The notes below the pieces were generated by a model, which ran no database searches, was not told the origin of the DNA, and saw nothing but the letters and a program-made list of their open reading frames with translations. Below, in pieces: positions 7,075 through 14,655 of a stretch of 64,000 bases of DNA. Made by a program: the position numbers and the translations under genes. Origin of the DNA: Gelidibacter salicanalis (GTDB lineage Bacteria > Bacteroidota > Bacteroidia > Flavobacteriales > Flavobacteriaceae); NCBI RefSeq assembly GCF_007997285.1, contig NZ_VORX01000002.1:434001-498000 (forward strand), read 5' to 3'. The number at the start of each line of letters is the position of its first letter. The stretch's first letter is position 1.

Positions 7075-9414
7075 ATGAAACCACAACAAACAAATTATAA
7101 TGCTGGGAAACCTGATCAAGGGGAACTTATTAAGCATGAAGTTAAGAAATATTTAAGATATTGGATCTGGTTTTTATTGGGTGCTGTCATAGCGTTAGTA
7201 CTAGCCTTCTTAAAATTGAGATATTCTCCTAACATTTACAGCACATCAGCTAAAATTCAAGTTCTAGACGAGAAAAAGGGTCTAGAGATGCCCAATTTTG
7301 GATTTAATAACTCTAGCGTTAACTTAGAAAATGAAATAGAGGTTTTAAATTCTTTACGCATCAGTGAACGTGTGGCTCGAAATCTGGATTTGACCATGGT
7401 TTACTATGAAGAAGGCAATATCAGAACTACAGAAATTAATGGATTTCCTTTCAAATTACTAAAGACTATTCCTAACGATAGCATTTTTAGCAGTCAGACT
7501 TTTAAAATTCTGGTGAAAGCAAAGGGCTTTGAAGTATTTAAGAGGAATTCAGATAGTGCCATTCTATTTCCTAATTACAGTTCTTATGGCATAAGTCATG
7601 ACTTACCTTTTGAACTGGAAGCTGAAAGTTTAAAAACAATTAAAGAAAATATTGGGAGGACGTTTATATTTAGTTTAGTTCCAGTGACCTCAGCAGCCTG
7701 GGACATCAAGAGTCGCTTGGGGATATCTGTTTTGGGTAAAACCAGTGATCTGTTAGTGTTAAGCTATACTGGTGAAAATACGATCAAATCGGAACGCGTT
7801 TTAAATGAGGTGCTCTCCGTATTTAATATGGACGGTGTTATTGATAGGCAAGAAGTTTCAAAGCGGACCATCAATTTCATCGATGAGCGTTTTGGATCCA
7901 TAGCAGGAGAATTGGATTCAATAGAAGGGCAAAAGCGCGATTATAAACAAGATAACAATTTCTTTGATATTCAAGTAGATGCTCAAATTGGATTAGCACA
8001 GCAAACGACGGCTGAAAGTGAGGTTTTCGAAATTGAGAGTCAAATTTTACTGTCTAATATGTTGGCGGAATCGCTGAATGTGAGTAATAAGGACTCAGAA
8101 TTGCTTCCGGCCAATATTGGGATTTCCAGTGCTAATACCAATGAATTGATTAATTCTTATAATGCCCTCATTTTTGAACGTGATAATTTATTGACCAGTG
8201 GTGGCAGAAATAATCCGATGGTCCAAAAACTAAATGATAAATTGGAAGAATTACAAACGAATATTAATACATCTTTAAATACTTACAAAGCCCAGTTACA
8301 AGCCTCAAAAAACCAATTGGTGCAGAGAAATAATAAATTTTCATCCCAAGTATCCACCATCCCTGGAAAAGAAAAAATATTACGAGGTATTGAGCGTCAA
8401 CAAGGGATTAAGGAAACCTTATACCTTTATCTCCTTCAAAAACGTGAAGAAGCCGCCATTAACTTAGCCATTACTGAGCCGTCCATTAAGGTGGTGGAGT
8501 TCGCCTCATCGAGTGGGGTGCCCATATCCCCAAATAGAAAGAATACTTATCTTATGTACTTTGTTGCTGGATTACTTATTCCTTTTGGTGTTATTTATAC
8601 TAGAAATTTACTGGATACTAAAATTAAGGGTAAGAAAGATGTACAATTACGAGTGGATTCCGTTCCGATACTGGCAGAAATCCCTAAAGTTATTGGCGAG
8701 AATCAATTATTTTTAGATCCTTCAGCAAGAACGGTACAAGCGGAAGCCTTTCGCATCTTAAGTTCTAACGTAAACTATATTCTACCACCGGAGTCTAAAT
8801 CCAAAGGGAAGGTCGTTTATATAACCTCAACCATTAAAGGGGAGGGAAAAACACACGTTGCAATTAATTTATCGCTTGCCCTATCTAGTTTGAATAACAG
8901 AGTATTGCTTATTGGTGCCGATTTAAGAAACCCCCAACTGCATAATTATACCCAACCTGCGGCGAGTAAAGAGTTGGTAGGCTTATCTAATTATTTACAT
9001 GATGGTACAGTAGAGTGGCAGACAGCCCTCTTAAATGGGTTCCCCTTACACGTCAATCATGATATGTTGTTGGCAGGAAGCATCCCTCCAAATCCAGCGC
9101 ATTTATTGACCAATGGTCGCTTTAAACAATTGTTAAACGAGGCGAAGGAAACGTATGATTATATTATTGTAGATACGGCACCTACCATTTTGGTTACGGA
9201 TACCTTGTTAATTTCGGAATTTGCAGATGCGACCTTGTATGTTGTAAGAGCTGATGTTACGGAAAAAGCACTATTAGATTTTTCAAAAGATCTGAATGAT
9301 TCGGGCCGATTAAAGAATATGGCCTACATTGTTAATGGTGTAAGCGCCAGTAAATCTTATGGCTACAGTTATAATTATGGGTATGGATATGGCTATGGCA
9401 GTGATGAAAAGTAA
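7075..9414 (+). CDS. Wzc-like polysaccharide co-polymerase with BY-kinase domain
   Basis: A 779-residue inner-membrane protein. It has an N-terminal Wzz domain with TM1 near 29-48, a long periplasmic coiled-coil region near 250-470, TM2 near 490-508, and a cytoplasmic bacterial tyrosine kinase. The kinase shows Walker A (KGEGKTH, near 588), Walker A' (LLIGADLRNP, near 612) and Walker B (YIIVDTAPT, near 696). The final 20 residues are almost only Tyr, Gly, Ser and Asn (YGYGYGYGSDEK at the end), the cluster autophosphorylated in this family. With the Wza-like partner it forms the trans-envelope export channel and controls chain length. No separate phosphatase (Wzb) is visible in the window. Confidence 0.93.
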   Translation: MKPQQTNYNAGKPDQGELIKHEVKKYLRYWIWFLLGAVIALVLAFLKLRYSPNIYSTSAKIQVLDEKKGLEMPNFGFNNSSVNLENEIEVLNSLRISERVARNLDLTMVYYEEGNIRTTEINGFPFKLLKTIPNDSIFSSQTFKILVKAKGFEVFKRNSDSAILFPNYSSYGISHDLPFELEAESLKTIKENIGRTFIFSLVPVTSAAWDIKSRLGISVLGKTSDLLVLSYTGENTIKSERVLNEVLSVFNMDGVIDRQEVSKRTINFIDERFGSIAGELDSIEGQKRDYKQDNNFFDIQVDAQIGLAQQTTAESEVFEIESQILLSNMLAESLNVSNKDSELLPANIGISSANTNELINSYNALIFERDNLLTSGGRNNPMVQKLNDKLEELQTNINTSLNTYKAQLQASKNQLVQRNNKFSSQVSTIPGKEKILRGIERQQGIKETLYLYLLQKREEAAINLAITEPSIKVVEFASSSGVPISPNRKNTYLMYFVAGLLIPFGVIYTRNLLDTKIKGKKDVQLRVDSVPILAEIPKVIGENQLFLDPSARTVQAEAFRILSSNVNYILPPESKSKGKVVYITSTIKGEGKTHVAINLSLALSSLNNRVLLIGADLRNPQLHNYTQPAASKELVGLSNYLHDGTVEWQTALLNGFPLHVNHDMLLAGSIPPNPAHLLTNGRFKQLLNEAKETYDYIIVDTAPTILVTDTLLISEFADATLYVVRADVTEKALLDFSKDLNDSGRLKNMAYIVNGVSASKSYGYSYNYGYGYGYGSDEK

Positions 9415-9495
9415 GTGAGATTACTGCTGATAATTATCATAACTTAAACTGTGCGTTTAGTTTACTTTTATAGGTGAATTATAAAGTCAATAGTC

Positions 9496-9915
9496 ATGAA
9501 AAACATTCCAGCAGTCTCTACGATTATGTCTGTCAAAATTATTACCCTTACTAAGGCTGATAATTTAGAAAAGGCAGAACATCTGTTTAAAAAACATAAG
9601 ATTAGACATATTCCTGTGGTTGAAGGCCATGCTATCATTGGTATTTTAAGTTATACGGATCTGCTACGCATCAGTTTTGCGGATGCTGTTGATGAGACCG
9701 AAGATGAGATTGAAAGTTTGGTCTACGACATGTTTACCATAGAGCAAGTGATGGCAAAAAATGTGGAAACGGTTGCTTCAGATACCAACATTAAGGATGT
9801 CGCTAAAATCTTGGCAAAAAGAGAATTCCACGCATTGCCAATAGTTGATGATGGCCATTTAGTTGGCATTGTGACCACCACAGACTTAATCAATTACCTC
9901 CTGATGCAACTATAG
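9496..9915 (+). CDS. Tandem CBS-domain protein
   Basis: A 139-residue protein made of two CBS repeats: residues 1-60 (VSTIMSVKIITLTKADN through RHIPVVEGHAIIGILSYTDL) and 76-139 (VMAKNVETVASDTN through HALPIVDDGHLVGIVTTTDL). CBS pairs bind adenosyl ligands such as AMP or ATP and act as sensors. There is no catalytic domain, so it must work in trans, with unknown target. It stands alone after the polysaccharide operon, followed by a palindromic repeat region. Stand-alone proteins of this kind are often annotated as general stress or acetoin-utilisation-like proteins, which I regard as unproven. Confidence 0.88.
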   Translation: MKNIPAVSTIMSVKIITLTKADNLEKAEHLFKKHKIRHIPVVEGHAIIGILSYTDLLRISFADAVDETEDEIESLVYDMFTIEQVMAKNVETVASDTNIKDVAKILAKREFHALPIVDDGHLVGIVTTTDLINYLLMQL

Positions 9916-9917
9916 GC

Positions 9918-10090
9918 CATTGTTGGTGTTTTCCGCCATTGTTGGTGTTTTCCACCAACAATGAAACGCCCTTGTTTGTGTTTTCCACCAACAATGAAAG
10001 TGCAAAACTCCGCCATTGTTGGTGTTTTCCACCAACAATGCATCACAACCTTGTTTGTATTTTCCACCATCAAGAAAAGTGCAAAACTTT
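9918..10090. repeat. 77-bp tandem repeat containing perfect 27-bp palindromes
   Basis: Two 77-bp units start at 9937 and 10014, with a partial unit at 9918. Each begins with a perfect palindrome, arms CATTGTTGGTG and CACCAACAATG around TTTTC (9937-9963 and 10014-10040). Each continues with a second, imperfect half-copy (TTGTTTGT...TTTTCCACCA). The block starts 3 bp after the CBS stop. Transcripts would fold into strong hairpins. Confidence 0.85.
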
Positions 10091-10135
10091 TAAATCACTT
10101 TCGACTCCGACATATTTTCCTAGTTCATATTAAAA

Positions 10136-10166
10136 CAAAAAATCCCCGAAGCTTTGGGAATTTTTT
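10136..10166. terminator. Bidirectional terminator between CBS gene/repeats and rpe
   Basis: A-run, CCC, short loop containing the HindIII-type AAGCTT core, GGG, then T-run. It is symmetrical, so it can end transcripts from both convergent genes. Confidence 0.7.
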
Positions 10167-10206
10167 ATGAAGTGCTATTTAAATAGTAGCTACCACTAAT
10201 TCGGAT

Positions 10207-10869
10207 TTAAGCATTCGCCAATTCCTTCAACGTTTTGATGGTTCCCGTTGGATCATCACTTTTAAATACATGGCTACCAGCTACAAAAGCATCGGCACCT
10301 GCGGCAACTAATTTTTCTATATTTTGATCGGTCACACCGCCGTCAATCTCGATACGTGTATCCAATCCCTGATCATCAATCATTTGACGTAAATTTTTAA
10401 TCCGCTTATAAGTGATCTCCTCAAATTTCTGACCGCCAAAGCCTGGATTTATGGACATTAAAAGCACCATATAACATTCAGGTAATATATCTTCCAAAAC
10501 AACCAGAGGCGTCGTGATATTAAGGACTACACCAGCCTTACAGCCTGCATCTTTAATTTGTCGAAGTGTTCGATGTAAATGTACGGTCGATTCGTAGTGT
10601 ACGGTAATGATGTCCGCACCTACTTTAGCGAATTCTTCAATAAAACGTTCAGGCTTTTCTATCATTAAATGCACATCCAAGGGTTTGGTTGCATGTTTTT
10701 TAATGGCTGAAATGACGGGCATCCCGTAAGAGATATTGGGAACAAAATGACCATCCATGACGTCAATATGAAACCAATCCGCATCGCTATTGTTGACCAT
10801 TTCAACATCGCGTTGAAGGTTTCCAAAATCGGCGGCTAGCATTGAAGGGGCAATAAGTTTTGTAGACAT
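10207..10869 (-). CDS. rpe: Ribulose-phosphate 3-epimerase
   Basis: A 220-residue TIM-barrel enzyme interconverting ribulose-5-phosphate and xylulose-5-phosphate in the pentose phosphate pathway. Visible family motifs are APSMLAADFGNL (strand 1), WFHIDVMDGHFVPNIS (metal-binding His and catalytic Asp), LDVHLMIEKPE, the phosphate-binding region SINPGFGGQKF, and EIDGGV with the second catalytic Asp. The C-terminal AGSHVFKSDDP closes the phosphate site. Full family length. It is a monocistronic gene with a TATCTTTG box on the minus strand just upstream. Confidence 0.97.
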   Translation of the reverse strand: MSTKLIAPSMLAADFGNLQRDVEMVNNSDADWFHIDVMDGHFVPNISYGMPVISAIKKHATKPLDVHLMIEKPERFIEEFAKVGADIITVHYESTVHLHRTLRQIKDAGCKAGVVLNITTPLVVLEDILPECYMVLLMSINPGFGGQKFEEITYKRIKNLRQMIDDQGLDTRIEIDGGVTDQNIEKLVAAGADAFVAGSHVFKSDDPTGTIKTLKELANA

Positions 10870-10892
10870 GATGTGTTGTTGTAAAGTTTTGG

Positions 10893-10900
10893 CAAAGATA
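10893..10900 (-). promoter_or_regulatory. Putative -7 box TATCTTTG upstream of rpe
   Basis: Reads TATCTTTG on the minus strand (CAAAGATA on plus), 24 bp before the rpe ATG, matching TAnnTTTG. Confidence 0.5.
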
Positions 10901-10915
10901 AATAAAATTAGTTGG

Positions 10916-11070
10916 CAGTTTTCAGTTTACAGTAAGCAGTTTTTCTGCCTCCGCAAAATGCTGCGGACGGGCAAGCAGTAGGCAGTTTTCCTGCCTCCGC
11001 AAAATGCTGCGGACGGGCAAGCAGTTGGCAGTCTTCAGTCTTCAGTAGGCAGTCTTCAGTATTCAGTTTG
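10916..11070. repeat. CAGTNNN heptamer arrays interrupted by two hairpin blocks
   Basis: Heptamers beginning CAGT run at 10916-10943 (4 units), 10976-10989 (2) and 11022-11070 (7), all with exact 7-bp period. Between them sit two copies, 46 bp apart, of a block that folds as CCGCA-AAATGC-TGCGG inside CTGCCT...GGGCAAG. An apparent minus-strand frame at 10908-11177 is low-complexity translation of these repeats. Confidence 0.85.
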
Positions 11071-11158
11071 TATTCTTGGATAGATTGTTTCTGTTGTTTC
11101 TGGTTTCTGTTGTACTGACCTTGAATGTCGTTCCTTCGTTTACCAAATTTAACTTCAA

Positions 11159-11217
11159 CTTCAATTTCAACTTCCACTTCAATTTCATTTTGAATTTCAA
11201 ATTCAACTTCAACTTCA
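11159..11217. repeat. Hexamer-period repeat (AACTTC/AATTTC)
   Basis: About ten 6-bp units of the type AACTTC or AATTTC, with some degenerate units, in the same gap between rpoD and rpe. No gene is visible. Confidence 0.7.
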
Positions 11218-11250
11218 AAAAATGAACCCCCGGTAATCAGCCGAGGGTTC
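11216..11250 (-). terminator. Possible terminator downstream of rpoD
   Basis: GAACCC...GGGTTC stem (11224-11250) followed on the minus strand by a T-run (ATTTTTT). It lies 95 bp after the rpoD stop. A second hairpin, TCCCGC-GAAA-GCGGGA at 11281-11296, lies between it and the gene. Confidence 0.6.
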
Positions 11251-11278
11251 TTTCATCAATCAAAAAACGAACAGTAAA

Positions 11279-11298
11279 ATTCCCGCGAAAGCGGGAAT
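11279..11298. other. GAAA-tetraloop hairpin after rpoD
   Basis: Perfect 8-bp stem (ATTCCCGC/GCGGGAAT) closed by a GAAA tetraloop. It has no T-run on either strand, so it more likely stabilises the rpoD mRNA 3' end or is a small mobile palindrome than a terminator. Confidence 0.55.
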
Positions 11299-11344
11299 CT
11301 GTAACTGTTTGTTACCAAAATTCAGGAAGCATCACTGCTGACGA

Positions 11345-12208
11345 CTATCCTAAATAAGTCTTTAATATTTTACTTCTAGACGTATGTTTCAAGCGTCTAA
11401 TTGCTTTTTCTTTAATTTGACGGACACGTTCGCGAGTTAAATCGAATGTTTCTCCAATTTCTTCTAAAGTCATTGGGTGTTGATCTCCTAAACCAAAATA
11501 TAAACGGATCACGTCGGCTTCACGAGGAGTCAAGGTTTCTAACGCACGCTCAATCTCCGTACGCAGCGATTCATGTAATAAATCTTTGTCAGGATTTGGC
11601 GACTCTCCAGAACGTAACACATCGTATAAGTTAGAATCTTCACCTTCCACTAACGGTGCATCCATAGAGACGTGACGGCCAGAGTTTTTCATGGACTCCT
11701 TTACATCATTGATGGTCATATCCAATTCCTTGGCGATTTCTTCAGCACTTGGCGGACGCTCATGACTTTGCTCTAAAAAGGCAAACGTCTTGTTAATCTT
11801 ATTAATCGATCCAATTTTATTCAATGGCAAACGAACAATACGTGACTGTTCGGCCAAGGCTTGTAAAATGGATTGACGAATCCACCATACCGCATAGGAA
11901 ATAAATTTGAAACCACGAGTTTCATCAAAACGTTGTGCTGCTTTGATAAGTCCTAAATTACCTTCATTAATTAAATCGGGCAGGGTAAGACCTTGATTTT
12001 GATATTGTTTTGCTACTGAGACCACGAAACGTAAATTGGCTTTTGTCAATTTTTCTAAAGCAAGTTGATCTCCTGCCTTAATGCGTTGTGCCAATTCTAC
12101 TTCTTCATCTGCAGTAATTAAGTCAACTTTTCCAATTTCTTGGAGATACTTGTCTAGCGAAGCGGTTTCCCTGTTGGTTACTTGCTTCGTAATTTTGAGT
12201 TGTCTCAT
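11345..12208 (-). CDS. rpoD: Primary sigma factor (sigma-70 family, RpoD)
   Basis: A 287-residue group 1-type sigma factor of the Bacteroidota form, which lacks region 1.1. Region 1.2 starts at [10 protein letters not shown] (about 18-27). Region 2 contains [18 protein letters not shown] and the -10 recognition helix [10 protein letters not shown]. Region 3 is [12 protein letters not shown], and region 4 ends in [20 protein letters not shown], the -33 recognition helix-turn-helix. It directs RNA polymerase to TAnnTTTG promoters, several of which are found in this window. It is single-gene, with a hairpin pair downstream. I found no matching -7 box upstream. Confidence 0.97.
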   Translation of the reverse strand: MRQLKITKQVTNRETASLDKYLQEIGKVDLITADEEVELAQRIKAGDQLALEKLTKANLRFVVSVAKQYQNQGLTLPDLINEGNLGLIKAAQRFDETRGFKFISYAVWWIRQSILQALAEQSRIVRLPLNKIGSINKINKTFAFLEQSHERPPSAEEIAKELDMTINDVKESMKNSGRHVSMDAPLVEGEDSNLYDVLRSGESPNPDKDLLHESLRTEIERALETLTPREADVIRLYFGLGDQHPMTLEEIGETFDLTRERVRQIKEKAIRRLKHTSRSKILKTYLG

Positions 12209-12304
12209 TTAAATGTGTCTCTCTATTAATAATGGTGAATAATCCGTTCGTAAGTAGTTATACGTAAAGACCATTAAAAATGTTACAAGAAAGTGGAAAT
12301 TAAT

Positions 12305-12679
12305 TTAAATCTTGATTAATTTTTTATCTGTCAAGTTAATGTCTTCAAGCATTTCATTGGTAAACTTGTAATGCCCACGGGTGGTGATGATCTTAAATCG
12401 GGAAGAGGTCATGGTGCTCAAGGTGTTTAAGAACAACCATTTTGATTTTAAAAGACGCGGCTCTTCCGACTTTAAACTCAATTCAAAATAGTGTTTTCTG
12501 CCCTCTTTTTCCGCTACAATATCTGGAGTCACATCAATATCACTACCTTTTTTATGATACGATTTTGGGGTTTCGTAACCCTCTGCGTCTGCTTTGATAT
12601 TTTCAAAACCACTGTTTTCTAAATACGTCAACGACGTGCTTAAAATGTCTGAATATTTCTCTTTATCTGTATAAATCAT
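12305..12679 (-). CDS. Small conserved protein, possible PD-(D/E)xK nuclease-like fold
   Basis: A 124-residue soluble protein without signal peptide. The central segment DIDVTPDIVAEKEGRKHYFELSLK (about 47-70) resembles a restriction-endonuclease-like core: an acidic residue after a Pro (TPD), a short hairpin, then E-x-S/x-K (FELSLK). A second lysine-rich helix follows (LLKSKWLFLNTL). That would make it a PD-(D/E)xK-type nuclease or a degenerate relative, but the motif is short and its match to the fold is my inference. It lies alone between rpoD and the HTH regulator, 96 bp from rpoD. Function unknown. Confidence 0.6.
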   Translation of the reverse strand: MIYTDKEKYSDILSTSLTYLENSGFENIKADAEGYETPKSYHKKGSDIDVTPDIVAEKEGRKHYFELSLKSEEPRLLKSKWLFLNTLSTMTSSRFKIITTRGHYKFTNEMLEDINLTDKKLIKI

Positions 12680-12758
12680 AACCTATAATTTAAACAAATT
12701 TTTGAGAAAAGCAAATTTTCATGGGTGTTTAACTTGGTGTTGTGATAAAGTAACCTTT

Positions 12759-13757
12759 TTATAGAATACTATAAAATTCTGTTTTAAGTATATGTTCTCT
12801 GAGTTTATCGATTTTTTGGTGCATCCCGTTAAAAAATTGTGTCCGATCACGCTCTCCAGCATTTACTAAAAGTTTTGAATGAAATTTCTGTTTTTCAAAA
12901 AACTCATACATTAAATTACAGGTTGGCTGATGTTCAATTTTAAAATAACTCAATAAGGTAAATGGCGTAAAAAAGACTTTCTTATAGGGCGTGTTGACCA
13001 TGATCACATTATTCATAGAATGCAAATCTGTTTTGTAGAGGTTATAGACCGTTTTGTTTTGAGATCCTGTAATACTTTGCTGAATGGCTTGCTGTTCAAC
13101 ATCTCTCAACACCTGATCAGTATCATTGCATATCAGTAAAGCCATGTCTTTAGACAAAAGGCCAGATTCATAATAGTAAACAATTTGCTGGATGGTACTG
13201 TTAATGGTCATGTCATTCCAAAACTCGGTAATGTTGATGTCTTTATACACCTCAGACAAATTATTTGCGCTATCAATAAGGGATTGTGGGATGACTTTTA
13301 AGAATTCTTCAAAAGTAGTGTGACTCGCAGCCATGTCAATATCTACATCTTTGAGCCATACATACATTTTATATTTTGCGATGTATGAATCTTTGAGGGT
13401 GTGAAAAATGGGAAGTTCTTTAGCCGAATAAAGTATGGTAGCACTCTTAAGTTTGACCATAGGCAACAAATTGTTCTTAGAGATTATAAAATACTCTTCT
13501 AGAGCTTTGGCATTTGTCAGGTTGGGGGAGAGTTCTGCAAGAATACTATTTTGGCTGCCTACCTCAAAAAGACTGTTGAGCGAAATTTGATAAAATTTGG
13601 CGAGCCTCACAGCTTCTTCAAGTGTTAAATGGGTTTTTGAATTGATTCTTCTATATGCAGCATCATACCCAATATCTAGTACTGTGGCTATTTCATCTAC
13701 AAAGGAGGTCGTATTATTCGATTTCTCCCTTAGAAAACTGATAAAGGTGCGTTGCAT
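12759..13757 (-). CDS. HTH-type regulator with unknown C-terminal domain
   Basis: A 332-residue protein. Residues about 5-65 look like an XRE/BetR-type helix-turn-helix (FVDEIATVLDIGYDAAYRRI, then THLTLEEAVRLAKFYQISLN). The remaining 260 residues are mostly helical with no catalytic motif I recognise. Such proteins in Flavobacteriaceae are usually annotated only as helix-turn-helix proteins. It is divergent from the lipoprotein gene at 13925. The shared 167-bp gap holds an inverted repeat with 10-bp arms (13788-13835), a plausible operator. A sensory or effector-binding C-terminal domain is likely, but the ligand is unknown. Confidence 0.7.
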   Translation of the reverse strand: MQRTFISFLREKSNNTTSFVDEIATVLDIGYDAAYRRINSKTHLTLEEAVRLAKFYQISLNSLFEVGSQNSILAELSPNLTNAKALEEYFIISKNNLLPMVKLKSATILYSAKELPIFHTLKDSYIAKYKMYVWLKDVDIDMAASHTTFEEFLKVIPQSLIDSANNLSEVYKDINITEFWNDMTINSTIQQIVYYYESGLLSKDMALLICNDTDQVLRDVEQQAIQQSITGSQNKTVYNLYKTDLHSMNNVIMVNTPYKKVFFTPFTLLSYFKIEHQPTCNLMYEFFEKQKFHSKLLVNAGERDRTQFFNGMHQKIDKLREHILKTEFYSIL

Positions 13758-13787
13758 TTTTTGAAAGTTGGTTGCTCTAATTTACTG

Positions 13788-13835
13788 ATATTTTGCGAAT
13801 TATGAGAAAATATTTGTGATGATTCCGCAAAATAT
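13788..13835. promoter_or_regulatory. Inverted repeat, possible operator between divergent genes
   Basis: Perfect 10-bp arms ATATTTTGCG (13788-13797) and CGCAAAATAT (13826-13835) with a 28-bp spacer, 31 bp upstream of the HTH gene start. Arm centres are about 38 bp apart, near three or four helical turns, as expected for two dimers or a looped tetramer. Confidence 0.5.
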
Positions 13836-13841
13836 GAAATG

Positions 13842-13869
13842 TACATTTGGAATCTATAAACTACATTTG
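13842..13869 (+). promoter_or_regulatory. Two TACATTTG boxes upstream of the lipoprotein gene
   Basis: TACATTTG occurs at 13842-13849 and 13862-13869, a direct repeat spaced 20 bp. Both fit the TAnnTTTG -7 consensus on the plus strand, 83 and 63 bp before the ATG at 13925. They could be alternative promoters or an operator pair. Confidence 0.4.
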
Positions 13870-13924
13870 ATATACTCTCCATATTATTGATGATTAATAG
13901 CAATAGTTTTTAACAACCATTGTT

Positions 13925-14326
13925 ATGTATTCTTTTTTCAAATTCTTAAGAAGCACAAGCGCAATTTGGAATCTCTCCTTTTTAGTGCTTTTAGTGAGTT
14001 GTAAAACGACTAATACTAACGCATATTTTCATACTACCCTGTACAATGCTGCAGAAAAGGATAAACGCGTCATCATTACAACTGAAGATAATTACCGTAT
14101 TAAATTTAAAAATGTTGTTTTTGAAAACGATAGTTTTTTTGGTATGCAAAGAACCAATAAAGTGCTCACCAAAGTACCATTGGATCTAATGACTATGGAA
14201 TCGGTCCGCACAGAAAGTAAAGTGATGTTGGGCGTTGCAAAAGCTGTTGTAATAGGGATTGTTGGAGCGTTAATGATAGCGTATGTGATTGCTGATATTT
14301 TGTATGGTTCTGAGGACGATGAGTAA
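13925..14326 (+). CDS. Small lipoprotein with C-terminal membrane segment
   Basis: A 133-residue protein with a lipoprotein signal peptide ending LLVSC (Cys26). A short beta-rich domain follows (KRVIITTEDNYRIKFKNVVF, then KVPLDLMTMESV), then a hydrophobic helix (AVVIGIVGALMIAYVIADIL near 105-124) and an acidic tail. The same layout recurs at the N-terminus of the 563-residue protein encoded next (14656). The two are probably distant paralogues: compare ETWHLKNMVI...IPLADIVSISV there with DNYRIKFKNVVF...VPLDLMTMESV here. No enzymatic motif is visible. Function unknown; envelope location is likely. Confidence 0.7.
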   Translation: MYSFFKFLRSTSAIWNLSFLVLLVSCKTTNTNAYFHTTLYNAAEKDKRVIITTEDNYRIKFKNVVFENDSFFGMQRTNKVLTKVPLDLMTMESVRTESKVMLGVAKAVVIGIVGALMIAYVIADILYGSEDDE

Positions 14327-14341
14327 TTCTATATTAATTAA

Positions 14342-14596
14342 CATGAGTGTCCGGTAAAAATAAAAAACAAACAACAAACGCATTTAAAGCATGAGACATT
14401 ACGAGAGTTTCAAAATGACACCTTGCTTTTACAAACTATTTCTACTGAGAGTGTTTGGATGATTTTAATTTAAATGATCGTTGTTTGTCAGTTAGTTGCA
14501 AGTAAATCCCTGCCTGCTGGTGGTCAGGTTTGTTCTTTCCCGATAGCTATCGGGACTAGAAGCGCAGCGGTCTTGATTCTTTATCGAACAACAATG
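14342..14596 (+). mobile_element. MITE-like element, diverged single copy
   Basis: A 255-bp non-coding element bounded by CATGAGTGTCCGGTAAA (14342-14358) and TTTATCGAACAACAATG (14580-14596), imperfect terminal inverted repeats of the family also seen at 29208-29957 and 37095-37317. The interior shares CATTTAAAGCA, ATTTTAATTTAAATGATCG and TTGTTTGTCAGTTAGTTGCAA with those copies. It carries two extra palindromes near its right part (a CCTGCC...TCAGG block and TCCCGATAGCTATCGGGA at 14538-14555). No open frame inside. No exact target duplication remains. Confidence 0.8.
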
Positions 14597-14655
14597 ATAA
14601 ATTATGGAATACCAAAAACTAAGTTATACAAGTAACCCTTTAAAATTTAAGCATT

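Noticed and set aside
9918-10090. Possible CRISPR array in the palindromic repeats
   Set aside because: Only two full units, repeats continue through the would-be spacers, and no cas gene is nearby. It is a tandem palindrome repeat.
9939-10170. Small plus-strand frames with Phe/Pro/Thr/Asn repeats
   Set aside because: They are direct translations of the palindromic repeats and have no credible start signal.
10908-11177. Open frame of 89 codons on the minus strand
   Set aside because: It is the translation of CAGT heptamers, hairpin blocks and hexamer repeats, low in complexity and without any family feature.
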